The translations under genes were made by a program, and so were the position numbers. Shown piece after piece: positions 36,420 through 46,054 of a DNA stretch of 62,342 bases. Position 1 is the first letter of the stretch. Each line of letters begins with the position of its first letter. The notes under the pieces were generated by a model. That model made no database searches. It was not told where the DNA came from and saw nothing but the letters and a program-made list of their open reading frames with translations. Location of the stretch: NCBI GenBank assembly GCA_001725355.1, contig MEGD01000037.1, forward strand, positions 1 through 62,342, written 5' to 3'. Source of the DNA: Novosphingobium sp. SCN 66-18 (GTDB lineage Bacteria > Pseudomonadota > Alphaproteobacteria > Sphingomonadales > Sphingomonadaceae).

Positions 36420-37781
36420 TTACTCCTTTTCGCTGAGGTCGGGGTTGGCGGCGCCGCCGCCCCGGTCGCCGTCTTTGACGGTCTGCATCGCCAAATGACG
36501 GCGATGCCGGGCGGTCTGCTCGGCACGCAGGTTGCGCGCCCAGGCGGGGACGGAATCGGACGGAACCGCACCCACCGCGCCGCCGCTGGCGGAACCGGAT
36601 GCACCTGCCGATGCGGGTGCGGGCGATGTGCGTGCCGAATCCCATGCGGCCTGCTGACCCCTGGCCGCGCTTTCGCGGATGGGACTGGTAATGCTCGATG
36701 CGGCGGACCTCATGCCCTGGGACGCCGCGCCGCCCGCGGCGGTGGCGATGCCGCCGAGACCAGCGCCTACACTCGCACTGCCGGATGTCTCCTGACCCAG
36801 CTTATATGCGGTGGACGCGGCCGATCCCATTGCCGTTCCGGCGCGAATAGCCGCCATGCCACCCGAGCCTGCCGCCATCGTGGCGCGCGCGCCAAGCATC
36901 GCGGCTCCGCCCGTCATGATCGCCGCACCAGCGGCGGTGCCGACCGCCGCCCCCGCGCCAAGCTGGGGAGCGCCCGAGACAAGGCCGGACGCAATGCCGG
37001 GACCGAAGATACCGAGGCCGAACAGGGTGAGCGCGCCCATCAACAGGGTTAGCGCCTGCGCCACCGTGGGATCGTCGCCCACCAGCGCGGTCATCTGATC
37101 GAAATAGTTGGAGCCGATGCCGATAATGACCGCCAGCACCATAACCTTGATGCCCGACGACACGACATTGCCCAGAACGCGCTCGGCCAGGAAGCTGGTC
37201 TTGTTCCAGAGGGCAAAGGGCACCAGCACGAAGCCCGCCAGAGCCGTCAGCTTGAACTCGACGATGGTGACGAATAGCTGGATGGCGAGGACGAAGAAGG
37301 CCAGAACCACCAACAGCCAGCAGATCAGCAGCACGATGATGGTGAGGAAATTCCCGAAGAACTCCGGGAACCCCATCAGGTCGGCGACCTTGGCGATCAG
37401 CGGATGGGCGGCGGTGAAGCCGGTGCCCGCGATGCTGCCCGGGTGCAGCAGCTTGTCGGCGGACATGCCGCCGCCGCTCGCGGTGATGCCGATCCCGGCA
37501 AAGCTCCTGTATATGATGTCGGCCAGGTGCGAGAAATTGCCGAGGATGAAGGCGAAGGCCCCGACATAGAGAACCTTCCTCACCAGCTTGCCGAGAATGT
37601 CGGCATCGCTGTCCATCGCCCACCACAGGGCGGCCAATGTCACGTCGATGCCGATCAGCGCCGTGGTCAGGAAACCGACATCGCCCGACACCAGCCCGAA
37701 GCCGGAGTCGATGTAGCGGATGAAGGTGTCGAGAAAGGCATCGACGATATTGAGATCGAGGTTGCCAATGTCGGTGGCCAT
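36420..37781 (-). CDS. trbL: Conjugal transfer protein TrbL (VirB6-like), 453 aa
   Basis: A polytopic inner-membrane protein of the T4SS. After an N-terminal IDSGFGLVSGDVGFLTTALI segment it shows several hydrophobic helices (VLYVGAFAFILGNFSHLADI, IIVLLICWLLVVLAFFVLAI, KVMVLAVIIGIGSNYF). The C-terminal 150 residues are Ala/Gly/Ser-rich and probably cytoplasmic and disordered. It lies between trbJ and trbF with spacings of 12 and 6 bp. Confidence 0.92.
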   Translation of the reverse strand: MATDIGNLDLNIVDAFLDTFIRYIDSGFGLVSGDVGFLTTALIGIDVTLAALWWAMDSDADILGKLVRKVLYVGAFAFILGNFSHLADIIYRSFAGIGITASGGGMSADKLLHPGSIAGTGFTAAHPLIAKVADLMGFPEFFGNFLTIIVLLICWLLVVLAFFVLAIQLFVTIVEFKLTALAGFVLVPFALWNKTSFLAERVLGNVVSSGIKVMVLAVIIGIGSNYFDQMTALVGDDPTVAQALTLLMGALTLFGLGIFGPGIASGLVSGAPQLGAGAAVGTAAGAAIMTGGAAMLGARATMAAGSGGMAAIRAGTAMGSAASTAYKLGQETSGSASVGAGLGGIATAAGGAASQGMRSAASSITSPIRESAARGQQAAWDSARTSPAPASAGASGSASGGAVGAVPSDSVPAWARNLRAEQTARHRRHLAMQTVKDGDRGGGAANPDLSEKE

Positions 37782-37793
37782 CGCGGTTGGCTC

Positions 37794-38540
37794 CTATGGA
37801 CGGGTGTAGAGGGAGGAGCCGCCGATGAAGGTCCTGGTCGCGGCGCGCGCGGCTTCGAGCGCCTGCGCCTGACGCGCGCGTTCGAGGGCGTCGGCGCGAT
37901 ATTGCGCGGCCATCATCTGCTGAACCTGCATCTGCTGCTTGATCGCCAGCGCCTGAAGCTGGTTGGCGGCCTGTCCGACCTGCACGCTTCCCACCGCCGA
38001 CTGGCTTTGCGTCACCAGCGTGGCGAGCAGGCCGGCATCGTCACCGACATTCTCGACGACCTGCGCCTGCACCCGCATGGTCTGGCGATAGGCGTCCATC
38101 GCCGACTGCCATTGCGTCTGCGCGCGCGCCAGCGTCTGGCTGGTGGTCGCCGCCGCATCGAAGCTGTTGGGATACTGATCGCGCAACGCGGTCTCGGTCG
38201 CCGACAGGTTCATGGCGATGCCTTGCGCCTGATTCATTAGCGTGCCGACCTTCTGCATCGAGGTGCTGATCTGTTGCAGTGAAGAGAAGTCGAGCCGCTG
38301 AAGCTGCTTGGCCATATTGGTCAGCATCTGCGCTTCGTTCTGGAGCGACTGGATCTGGTTGTTGATCTGTTGCAGCGTCCGCGCGGCGGTCAGCACATTC
38401 TGCGCATAGTTGCTGGGATCGAACACGACGCCGCCGAACTGTGCCGAGGCGGGCGTCACGGGCCCGATCATTGTCGCCATCACGGCGGCGCCTGCGAGGC
38501 AGGCCGCGATGATGCGGGATTTTGTTTCAGGGATTCTCAT
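37794..38540 (-). CDS. trbJ: Conjugal transfer protein TrbJ (VirB5-like), 248 aa
   Basis: A secreted pilus-tip-like protein. It has a signal peptide (IIAACLAGAAVMATMIGPVT then PASA) and then long amphipathic helices (QNVLTAARTLQQINNQIQSL) with the QFGGVVFDPSNYAQN motif near the N-terminus. No trbK entry-exclusion gene is visible between trbJ and trbL, where it sits in some relatives. It overlaps trbE by four bases. Confidence 0.9.
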   Translation of the reverse strand: MRIPETKSRIIAACLAGAAVMATMIGPVTPASAQFGGVVFDPSNYAQNVLTAARTLQQINNQIQSLQNEAQMLTNMAKQLQRLDFSSLQQISTSMQKVGTLMNQAQGIAMNLSATETALRDQYPNSFDAAATTSQTLARAQTQWQSAMDAYRQTMRVQAQVVENVGDDAGLLATLVTQSQSAVGSVQVGQAANQLQALAIKQQMQVQQMMAAQYRADALERARQAQALEAARAATRTFIGGSSLYTRP

Positions 38541-41005
38541 TCGAACATCTCCTTTTGCCGGGGGTTGAAGGGATCGGTCGCGACGGGGCCGCCACCAGGA
38601 AAGTCGGGGATCAGTTCCGCGACCCAGCGCAGGCCGCGCGCTTCAAGGAAGGCGGCGAGAAAGCCCGCTCGCCCTTCGCGGGCCAGCAGACCGTCGATCT
38701 GCGCCTGGGTGTCGGAATCGGATGCGCCGCAGAGCGCCAGCGCGATCGGGCCAAGCGCCAGCTCGAACAGCCGGTTGCCGCGCCGCGATTGGAGATAATA
38801 ATGCCGCTTGGGTGTCGCCCGTGCGATCAGCTCGATCTGCCGGTCATTGAGGCCGAAGCGCTCATAGGCGGCGCGGCTTTGCGGCTCGATCGCGCGGTCA
38901 TTGGCGAGAAAGATACGTTGCGGGCAGCTTTCGATGATCGCGGGCGCAATGCTGCTATCGGCAATATCGGCCAGCGACTGCGTGGCGAAGATGACGCTGA
39001 CATTCTTCTTGCGCAGCACCTTCAGCCATTCGCGGATGCGCTGGGCGAACAGCGGGTTGTCGAGGAACACCCAGGCTTCATCGAGAATGAGCAAGCTGGG
39101 CCGCCCGTCGAAGCGGTCTTCGAGCCGGTGAAACAGATAGGTCAGCACCGGGGCGACGACGCCGGCGCTGTGCATCAGCGTCTCGGTCTCGAAGCACTGC
39201 ATGTCCGATAGCGCGAGGCTGTTCTCCGCCGCATCGAGCAGGCGACCGAACGGCCCCTCCAGCGTATAGGGCAGCAACGCCGCCTTGAGCGCGTTGGACT
39301 GCATGAGGACGGACAGGCCCGTCAGCGTGCGCTCCTCGGGCGGAGCGCTGGCGAGGCTGGTGAGCGCGGACCACAGCGCCTCCTTGACCTCGGGCGTCAC
39401 CTCGACCTTTTCGTGCGCCAGCAGTGCGGCGATCCATTCCGCCGCCCAGGTGCGCTCGCTATCGCGGTCGATATGCCGCAAGGGCTGGAACGCCAGCTCA
39501 TCGCCTGTCCCCAGCGCATGATGCTCGCCGCCGCACGCCAGCACCGCGGCGCGCGCGGAGTTGCCCTTGTCGAAGATAGTGATCTGGGAGTGCGGATAGC
39601 GGCGGAACTGCAAGGCGAGCAGCGCCAGCAGCACCGACTTGCCCGCGCCGGTCGGCCCGACGATCAGCATATGACCGACATCGCCGACATGCGTGCTGAG
39701 GCGGAACGGCGTCGATCCGCTCGTCTCCGCATAGAGTAGCGGCGCGTCGGAAAAGTGATCGTTCCGCGCCGGCCCGGCCCAGACGCAGGACAGCGGCATC
39801 AGATGCGCGAGATTGAGCGTGTGGACCAGCGGTTGCCGGACATTGGCATAGACATGACCGGGCAGCGAACCCAGCCAGGCTTCGACCGCGTTCACGGACT
39901 CCCGTATGCAGGTGAAGCCGAGGCCATTGACGATCCGCTCGACGATACGAACCTTCTCGTCGGCCGCGGCACGGTCCTCGTCCGATACCGTGATCGTCGC
40001 GGTGTAGTAGCCGAAAGCGACATGATCGCCGCCGAGCGCCTGTAGCGCCAGGTCGGCATCGACCACCTTGTTGTCGGCATCGCTGTCGGTCAGTGGAACC
40101 GGCTCGTTCATCATCACTTCGCGCATGAGCTGCGCGATGGATTTGCGCTTGTTGAACCATTGGCGGCGGATGCGGGTCAGCGATTTGGTGGCGGCTGTCT
40201 TGTCGAGCGCGATGAAGCGCGTCGCCCAGCGATAGGCGAAGCCCTGATGGTTTAGAGCGTCGAGGATGCCGGGGCGCGTGGCATTGGGGAATCCCAGCAC
40301 TGTCACCGTCCGCAAATGCCGGTCGCCCAACATCGGTTCGATCCCGCCGGACAGCGGCGTATCGACCAGCAGCCCATCGAGATACATCGGCGTTGCCGGC
40401 ACCGCGACGGGATGGCGCTTGGCTGATATGCAGCCATGCAAAAACGTCAGCGTCTCGGCATCATCGAGCGCACGGACCTCGGCCATGAAGCCGGAGAGCA
40501 GGTCCAGAACGCGGGTCGTCTCGGCGCGGAAGGCGCGCAGTTCCTGCCGCCAGTTCCGCTCCCCTTTGGGTGTCTCGCGTTCCAGCAGCGCGCTGGTTGC
40601 GCGGTCCACCTGATCGGCGGGCGGCAGATAGCAGAGCGTCAGATGGTAGCGGCTCTCGAAGTGCAGCCCCTTGCGCCCGTCGAAATGCGCGCGGCGTTCC
40701 TCGTCCACCAGCCATGACGCCGGGTTGGGAAAGCGGCTATCGGGATAGCCCATCGCCTCGATCCGCTCTGCATCGAAGAACAAGGCCCAGCCCGAGCCCA
40801 GGCGGCGCAGCGCGTTGTTGGCGCGGGCACAGACCGATACCAGTTCGGCTTCGGTGGCGGATTCAAGGTCCGGTCCCCGGAACCGCAATGTCCGCTGGAA
40901 GCTGCCATCCTTGTTCAGCACCACGCCCGGGGCGACCAGCGCGGCCCAGGGCAGATGATCGGCGAGCCGGTCGGCTACCTCACGATATTCTTTGAGATTC
41001 AGCAT
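38537..41005 (-). CDS. trbE: Conjugal transfer ATPase TrbE (VirB4-like), 822 aa
   Basis: The largest T4SS ATPase, driving pilus assembly. It has the VirB4 N-domain (LKEYREVADRLADHLPWAAL) and the ATPase domain with Walker A GPTGAGKSVLLALLALQF. Walker B is in RPSLLILDEAWVFLDNPLFA, and a downstream RKKNVSVIFATQSLADI box is also present. The ATG at 41005 starts the conserved N-terminus. It overlaps trbD by seven bases and trbJ by four. Confidence 0.95.
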   Translation of the reverse strand: MLNLKEYREVADRLADHLPWAALVAPGVVLNKDGSFQRTLRFRGPDLESATEAELVSVCARANNALRRLGSGWALFFDAERIEAMGYPDSRFPNPASWLVDEERRAHFDGRKGLHFESRYHLTLCYLPPADQVDRATSALLERETPKGERNWRQELRAFRAETTRVLDLLSGFMAEVRALDDAETLTFLHGCISAKRHPVAVPATPMYLDGLLVDTPLSGGIEPMLGDRHLRTVTVLGFPNATRPGILDALNHQGFAYRWATRFIALDKTAATKSLTRIRRQWFNKRKSIAQLMREVMMNEPVPLTDSDADNKVVDADLALQALGGDHVAFGYYTATITVSDEDRAAADEKVRIVERIVNGLGFTCIRESVNAVEAWLGSLPGHVYANVRQPLVHTLNLAHLMPLSCVWAGPARNDHFSDAPLLYAETSGSTPFRLSTHVGDVGHMLIVGPTGAGKSVLLALLALQFRRYPHSQITIFDKGNSARAAVLACGGEHHALGTGDELAFQPLRHIDRDSERTWAAEWIAALLAHEKVEVTPEVKEALWSALTSLASAPPEERTLTGLSVLMQSNALKAALLPYTLEGPFGRLLDAAENSLALSDMQCFETETLMHSAGVVAPVLTYLFHRLEDRFDGRPSLLILDEAWVFLDNPLFAQRIREWLKVLRKKNVSVIFATQSLADIADSSIAPAIIESCPQRIFLANDRAIEPQSRAAYERFGLNDRQIELIARATPKRHYYLQSRRGNRLFELALGPIALALCGASDSDTQAQIDGLLAREGRAGFLAAFLEARGLRWVAELIPDFPGGGPVATDPFNPRQKEMFE

Positions 41006-41298
41006 GAGAGACAGACCTTCTGCCGGAGGTGGCGCGCGAGGACGGGCGCGAAATCGGGATCGCGCTTGGCCGCGAACACGGCGAGGCTGTGTCCGGCAAG
41101 CCAGAGCAGCAGTCCGGCGATCCATTGCTGGAGGCCCAGCCCCATCGCGGCGGCGAGCGTGCCGTTGAGGATGGCGATCCCGCGCGGCGCGCCGCCCAGT
41201 AGGATCGGCTCGGTCAGCGCGCGATGCAGCGGGACTTCAAATCCCTCCACATGGCCAATGACAAAGCCATTTGGCGCGATGAAGCTGGCCCCCGCCAT
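40999..41298 (-). CDS. trbD: Conjugal transfer protein TrbD (VirB3-like), 99 aa
   Basis: A small inner-membrane protein of the T4SS. It reads EVPLHRALTEPILLGGAPRG near the start, then two hydrophobic stretches (IAILNGTLAAAMGLGLQQWI, GLLLWLAGHSLAVFAA) and ends in AKRDPDFAPVLARHLRQ. The length matches TrbD. It is translationally coupled to trbC (ATGA) and overlaps trbE. Confidence 0.88.
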   Translation of the reverse strand: MAGASFIAPNGFVIGHVEGFEVPLHRALTEPILLGGAPRGIAILNGTLAAAMGLGLQQWIAGLLLWLAGHSLAVFAAKRDPDFAPVLARHLRQKVCLSC

Positions 41299-41645
41299 CA
41301 GACCAGCGCTCCGCCGCCGAAGCTGAAGAAGGAGAGGAAGAAGGAGGACGCCGCAAAGGCAATGGACAGGCCGAACACGATCTGGATCAGCTTGCGAAAG
41401 CCGCCGGATGTTTCGCCGAAGGCCAGCGCCAGACCGGTCGAGATGATGATGATGACCGCGACAATCTTGGCGACCGGGCCTTGCACGGATTCGAGGATCT
41501 GTTGCAGCGGCTGTTCCCACGGCATGCCCGATCCAGAGGCATGGGCGGTCGCAGGGATAAGGGTGGCGGCGGCGAGGGCCGCGATCAGCCACCTGTCGGG
41601 CAGACGGCGCAGCGCAGGCGCATTATGTGTATTCATGAGGGTCAA
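41298..41645 (-). CDS. trbC: Conjugal transfer pilin TrbC (VirB2-like), 115 aa
   Basis: The main pilin subunit. A long N-terminal signal segment (LIAALAAATLIPATAHA) precedes the mature pilin. That has the two hydrophobic helices of VirB2 pilins: GPVAKIVAVIIIISTGLALA and KLIQIVFGLSIAFAASSFFL. It lies between trbB and trbD with four-base overlaps. Confidence 0.9.
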   Translation of the reverse strand: MTLMNTHNAPALRRLPDRWLIAALAAATLIPATAHASGSGMPWEQPLQQILESVQGPVAKIVAVIIIISTGLALAFGETSGGFRKLIQIVFGLSIAFAASSFFLSFFSFGGGALV

Positions 41646-42634
41646 TCTCCTGTCTGTTGGGGGATGATGAGGTCAGTGACGGCGTAATCGCCGTCGGCAT
41701 CCAGCCCGCTGACCTCAGCCACGGACTCGATCCTGCGGCCGTTGCCCCGGCCGGAGATGAACACGATTATGTCGATCGCCCCGGCGATCAGCCAGCGCGG
41801 CACGGTGACGACGCACTCGCCGACAAGCTGTTCGATCCGGTAGAGCGCGGAGCGTGCAGAATTGGCGTGGACCGTGGCGATGCCGCCCGGATGGCCTGTG
41901 TTCCATGCCTTGAGCATGTCGAGCGCCTCGCCGCCCCGGACTTCGCCGACGATGATGCGGTCGGGGCGCAGGCGCAGGGTCGAGCGCACCAGGTCGGCCA
42001 TCGACACGACGCCGGCTTTGGTACGCAGCGCCACGGTATCGGGTGCGGCGCATTGCAGCTCGCGCGTGTCCTCGATGATGATGACGCGCTCGTCGAGCGA
42101 GGCCATCTCCGCGAGCAGCGCGTTGGCGAGCGTAGTCTTGCCCGACGAAGTGCCGCCGGCGACGAGGATGTTCTTCCGCTCGACCACGGCCATGACCAGC
42201 GCCTGCGCCATCTCGGCACGCATGATGCCGTCGTTCACATAGTCGAGTAGCGAGTAGATACGGGCGGCGGGCTTGCGGATCGAGAAGCATGGCGCGGCCG
42301 ACACCGGTGGCAACAATCCCTCGAACCGCTCGCCGCCCGACCCGTTTTCATTGGCGGGCAGTTCGGCGCTGACGATAGGCGCATCGGCATGGACCTCGGC
42401 GCGCGCATGGCTGGCGACAAGCCGGATGATCCGCTCGGCTTCGGCGGGTTCAAGCCGCGCGCCGGTATCGACCCGGCCTTCGCCCAGCCGGTCGAGCCGC
42501 AGCACGCCATCGGGATTGGCCATGATCTCGACCACTTGGGCGTCGGACAGCGCCGCCGCGATCACCGGCCCCATCGCCGTGCGCAGCATGGCGTGACGGC
42601 GACCCTGTGCCGCCAGGTTGACGCCGCTGGTCAT
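41642..42634 (-). CDS. trbB: Conjugal transfer ATPase TrbB (VirB11-like), 330 aa
   Basis: A hexameric secretion ATPase. Walker A is AGGTSSGKTTLANALLAEM; the Asp box is DERVIIIEDTRELQCAAPD, Walker B is RPDRIIVGEVRGGEALDML, and the His box is AWNTGHPGGIATVHANSARS. The sequence is uninterrupted and of normal length. It overlaps the CopG gene and trbC by four bases. Confidence 0.95.
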   Translation of the reverse strand: MTSGVNLAAQGRRHAMLRTAMGPVIAAALSDAQVVEIMANPDGVLRLDRLGEGRVDTGARLEPAEAERIIRLVASHARAEVHADAPIVSAELPANENGSGGERFEGLLPPVSAAPCFSIRKPAARIYSLLDYVNDGIMRAEMAQALVMAVVERKNILVAGGTSSGKTTLANALLAEMASLDERVIIIEDTRELQCAAPDTVALRTKAGVVSMADLVRSTLRLRPDRIIVGEVRGGEALDMLKAWNTGHPGGIATVHANSARSALYRIEQLVGECVVTVPRWLIAGAIDIIVFISGRGNGRRIESVAEVSGLDADGDYAVTDLIIPQQTGD

Positions 42635-43035
42635 AGCCCGGCTCCGGCGTCGGGCGCGGCCGCGCCGATCGAACGGCCGCTGGCAAGTTGCCGTCCCACC
42701 TGATCCACGAATCGGCGGAAGCGTTCGCGCCCCACCGCCTGCGCGGCCTTGTCGGCATCGGGCAGCGGCGCGGTAACGGTGAGCTGGTAGCGCACGAACA
42801 GCGATAGCGTTTCGAGCAGCACCTGACCATTGCGCTCGATCCGGCCAAGCTGCGTGCTGATCCGGTCGAGCCGGGTTTTGAGCAGATCATCGACTTCGCG
42901 GGTCGCGCGGCGATTGAGGTAATCGCGCAGCGCGTCCGAAACGATCGCCGATTTGGACGTGCCGGGTTTCGATCCCAGGCGCTCCAGTTGCTGGGTGAGA
43001 TCATCGTCGAGATAGAGGTGATGGCGGGGTTTCAT
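42631..43035 (-). CDS. CopG-family ribbon-helix-helix protein, 134 aa
   Basis: A ribbon-helix-helix DNA-binding N-domain (MKPRHHLYLDDDLTQQLERL then KSAIVSDALRDYLNR) is followed by a helical tail. In this gene position (between traG and trbB) such proteins are presumed regulators of transfer genes. A GGGAG ribosome site precedes the ATG at 43035; an earlier ATG at 43050 overlaps the traG stop by four bases but has no clear site. It overlaps trbB by four bases. Confidence 0.85.
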   Translation of the reverse strand: MKPRHHLYLDDDLTQQLERLGSKPGTSKSAIVSDALRDYLNRRATREVDDLLKTRLDRISTQLGRIERNGQVLLETLSLFVRYQLTVTAPLPDADKAAQAVGRERFRRFVDQVGRQLASGRSIGAAAPDAGAGL

Positions 43036-43049
43036 CGCTGCCGCTCCCA

Positions 43050-45098
43050 TCAGAAGCTCGGCAGGAGGTCGTCGCCGCGATCCTCGCCCTCGTTGATGCC
43101 ATAGGCGCGCTGGGCGGGGCTGAGACGCAGGCGATCCATCGCGCTGCGATCGGCAACCGCGTCGTTCTCGTCCTCGATGCCCGGCAATGCGTCGCGGTCC
43201 GCTTCGGGTACGGGCACCGCCTGTTCTTCGGCAAGCCCCGGATGCCGCTGCTGTTGCAAGCCGCCTTCGCCGTCCTCGTCGAAGGCCGAACCTTCGTCCT
43301 CGGCCGCCGGGATCAGCCCTTCGTGCAAACCCCGGACTTCGCCGCCCCAGTCGTCGGGACGCGGATCGGGGCAATCTGCATAGATTCCATCGCCGCCATC
43401 CTTGAGATCGGGCGCTGGCAGCACGCGCGAGGTGAAATTGCGATCCTGATAGTAGCGCAGCTTCTTCGCCCGGATCGGCGCCAGGCCCGACACCAGCACC
43501 AGTTCGTCGGCGGGCGGCAGTTGCATCACCTCGCCCGGTGTCAGCAGAGGGCGCGCCGTCTCCTGTCGGGACACCATGACATGGCTGAGCCAGGGCGCGA
43601 GCCGATGCCCGGCATAGTTGCGTTGCGCGCGCAATTCGGTGGCGGTGCCGAGGGCATCGCTGATCCGCTTGGCCGTGCGCTCGTCGTTGGATGAAAACGC
43701 GATGCGGACATGGCAATTGTCGAGGATGGCGTTGTTCTCGCCATAAGCTTTGCTGATCTGATTGAGGCTTTGGGCGATGAGGTAGGCGCGGATGCCGTAG
43801 CCCGCCATGAAGGCCAGCGCCGTTTCGAAGAAGTCGAGGCGTCCCAGCGCCGGGAACTCGTCCAGCATCATCAGCAATTCGTGCTTGCGGCTTTTCTTCG
43901 GGTCGCCTTCCAAACGTTCGGTCAGGCGGCGGCCGATCTGGTTCAGCACCAGGCGCACGAGCGGCTTGGTCCGCGAAATGTCGCTGGGCGGAATGACCAG
44001 ATAGAGCGACACCGGCGATTTCGCATCGACCAGATCGGCAATGCGCCAGTCGCAGGCCGCGGTGTTCCGCGCCACGATCGGATCGCGGTAGAGACCAAGA
44101 AACGACATGGCGGTGGAAAGGACGCCCGAGCGTTCGTTCTCCGACTTGTTCAGCACTTCGCGCGCCGCACTGGCGACGACAGGATGCACCTGCGGATGCT
44201 CCTTGGTGCCGAGATGATTGGTCGCCATCATCCGGCGCAGCGTGTGCGCGAACGACCGCTGCGGATCGGACAGGAAGGTCGCTACCCGTGCGAGGGTCTT
44301 TTCTTCTTCCGCATAGAGAACGTGGAGGATCGCGCCCACCAGCAGCGAATGGCTGGTTTTCTCCCAATGCGATCTACGTTCCAGCGCGCCTTCGGGATCG
44401 ACCAATATGTCGGCGATGTTCTGCACATCGCGCACCTCGTCCGCGCCCTTGCGCACTTCGAGCAGCGGGTTGTAGCGGCACGAATGCGGGTCGGTCGGGT
44501 TGAACAGCAGGCAATGCGAGAAGCGTGAGCGCCAGCCTGCGGTAAGCTGCCAGTTCTCGCCCTTGATGTCGTGGACCACGGCGCTGCCGGTCCAGGACAG
44601 CAGCGTCGGCACCACCAGGCCGACGCCCTTGCCCGAACGGGTTGGCGCGAAGGCCATGACATGCTCCGGGCCATCATGGCGCAGATAGTGCGAACCCAAT
44701 TTGCCAAGGAACACGCCAGCGTCGCGGAACAACCCGGCCTTGCCGATCTCGCCGTGCGTGGCCCAGCGCGAAGAGCCGTAGGTCGTAACCTGCTGGTTCT
44801 GGCGCGCGCGCCAGAGCGAGCCGACGATCGCAGCCGCGCAGCCGAGAAAGCCGCTGGCGCCTGCCAGCATCCCGGCCTCGTCGAACACCTGCGGCGCATA
44901 GGCGTCGAAGTGATACCACCAGTCGAAAAGCTGCCAGGGCCAATAGACCGGCCAGCCCAGCACGATAGCCCAGGGTGCACCAAGCTGCGACTGATAGCCC
45001 AGCATCGTGGCGGCCCATTGGGTAGATGCCCACAGGCCGGCGATGACGATCAGAATTACGACGACGATCTGCCCGATGAGCAGTTTGGTGGGGGTCAT
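43050..45098 (-). CDS. traG: Conjugal transfer coupling protein TraG (VirD4-like), 682 aa
   Basis: The ATPase that links the relaxosome to the secretion channel. It has N-terminal membrane segments (IGQIVVVILIVIAGLWASTQ and AIVLGWPVYWPWQLFDWWYH), the nucleotide site TRSGKGVGLVVPTLLSWTGS, and the LLMMLDEFPALGRLDFFETA Walker B box. The C-terminus is acidic and of low complexity, as often seen. It opens the transfer operon that runs through trbI, toward the integrase. A small gene lies 145 bp upstream on the same strand. Confidence 0.95.
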   Translation of the reverse strand: MTPTKLLIGQIVVVILIVIAGLWASTQWAATMLGYQSQLGAPWAIVLGWPVYWPWQLFDWWYHFDAYAPQVFDEAGMLAGASGFLGCAAAIVGSLWRARQNQQVTTYGSSRWATHGEIGKAGLFRDAGVFLGKLGSHYLRHDGPEHVMAFAPTRSGKGVGLVVPTLLSWTGSAVVHDIKGENWQLTAGWRSRFSHCLLFNPTDPHSCRYNPLLEVRKGADEVRDVQNIADILVDPEGALERRSHWEKTSHSLLVGAILHVLYAEEEKTLARVATFLSDPQRSFAHTLRRMMATNHLGTKEHPQVHPVVASAAREVLNKSENERSGVLSTAMSFLGLYRDPIVARNTAACDWRIADLVDAKSPVSLYLVIPPSDISRTKPLVRLVLNQIGRRLTERLEGDPKKSRKHELLMMLDEFPALGRLDFFETALAFMAGYGIRAYLIAQSLNQISKAYGENNAILDNCHVRIAFSSNDERTAKRISDALGTATELRAQRNYAGHRLAPWLSHVMVSRQETARPLLTPGEVMQLPPADELVLVSGLAPIRAKKLRYYQDRNFTSRVLPAPDLKDGGDGIYADCPDPRPDDWGGEVRGLHEGLIPAAEDEGSAFDEDGEGGLQQQRHPGLAEEQAVPVPEADRDALPGIEDENDAVADRSAMDRLRLSPAQRAYGINEGEDRGDDLLPSF

Positions 45099-45243
45099 GG
45101 GACAAGCTCCGAATCAGGAACCGCAGCAGGCGGTTCGAACGGAGCCAAGGCTGGATCAGGTCAGGCCTGAGGCGTGATGACCCTGATGTTCCTCAATGTT
45201 CCCGGAACTTCCCGAAGCGAAGGCCACGCAAGCCTCGGTTCAG

Positions 45244-45699
45244 CTAGTGAAGACCTTTTCGACCGGGATTGCGGGGCAGCTCTCGCGCGTTGAGCGGAAT
45301 ATCGGTCGCCGCATCATAGAGAACAGCGCCAGCCAATTTTTCGCTTTCCGGCCCCGTCATTGCGGCACGCACCATCACTGCCCGTTCTGTGCCGATTTCC
45401 GCCGCGATGACCTTGCGCGTGAAATCCCAATGCGCCTCGTCAACACATTCCGGCGCGTTGACCCCGATGGCAAAGCCATAACCATCGGCTTCTTCGGCCA
45501 CTGATAGCGGGGCCGTCAGCACAATGTGGACAATTCGGGCATCATCCGCTATCGCGCCGCCACCGTGGCCGAATGTGCTGCGGATGATGCGCGTGATCTG
45601 TTCCGTTTCACGCTGCGCGCGCACCGATAGATGCCCGACGCGAGCCATGACGGCTTCCGGAGAATAGTCATCGTCGGGATCATCCTGATTGCCGCGCAT
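45244..45699 (-). CDS. Hypothetical protein, 151 aa, ICE backbone
   Basis: I do not recognise this protein. It has an acidic N-terminus (GNQDDPDDDYSPEAVM), an Arg/Glu-rich helix (VRAQRETEQITRIIRSTFG) and a mixed alpha/beta middle (ARIVHIVLTAPLSVAEEADG). The ATG at 45699 has a GGTGGAG site seven bases upstream. It lies upstream of traG on the same strand, so may be the first gene of the transfer operon, with a role in regulation or transfer; this is only position-based. Confidence 0.55.
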   Translation of the reverse strand: MRGNQDDPDDDYSPEAVMARVGHLSVRAQRETEQITRIIRSTFGHGGGAIADDARIVHIVLTAPLSVAEEADGYGFAIGVNAPECVDEAHWDFTRKVIAAEIGTERAVMVRAAMTGPESEKLAGAVLYDAATDIPLNARELPRNPGRKGLH

Positions 45700-46012
45700 G
45701 GTGCGACTCCACCAGTAAATATCCATATTGCCGGAAGTGATCGGCATTAGACACGTCGCCGAACTCCCGCGCACTGAACGCGGGAGCCGCCGGAGCTGCT
45801 AACATGACGAAACGACATGCGCCGCCGTCTTTAACCCGAAGGTCTGGACATGCACGGCGACACCCCGGAAAATCTGGTTTTCCGAGACGGTTTCGTTTCG
45901 TTGGGATTAGCAGTCCCAGCGCCGCCCTATTGCAGCGCGGCACCTGACTAGCAGGAGAACGCGATTCCGCCAAGCAACCGGCTTGACGAGAGCCGAGCAA
46001 TACAAAACGTCG

Positions 46013-46030
46013 GCATTTATTGATAAATGC
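46013..46030. promoter_or_regulatory. Palindromic operator upstream of the AbiEi gene
   Basis: A perfect inverted repeat GCATTTAT-TG-ATAAATGC lies 25 bases before the ATG of the AbiEi gene, with a further GCATTTG half-site three bases on. AbiEi antitoxins repress their own promoter by binding inverted repeats, so this is a good operator candidate. Confidence 0.65.
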
Positions 46031-46054
46031 CTGCATTTGGTATCATCTGGCGCA

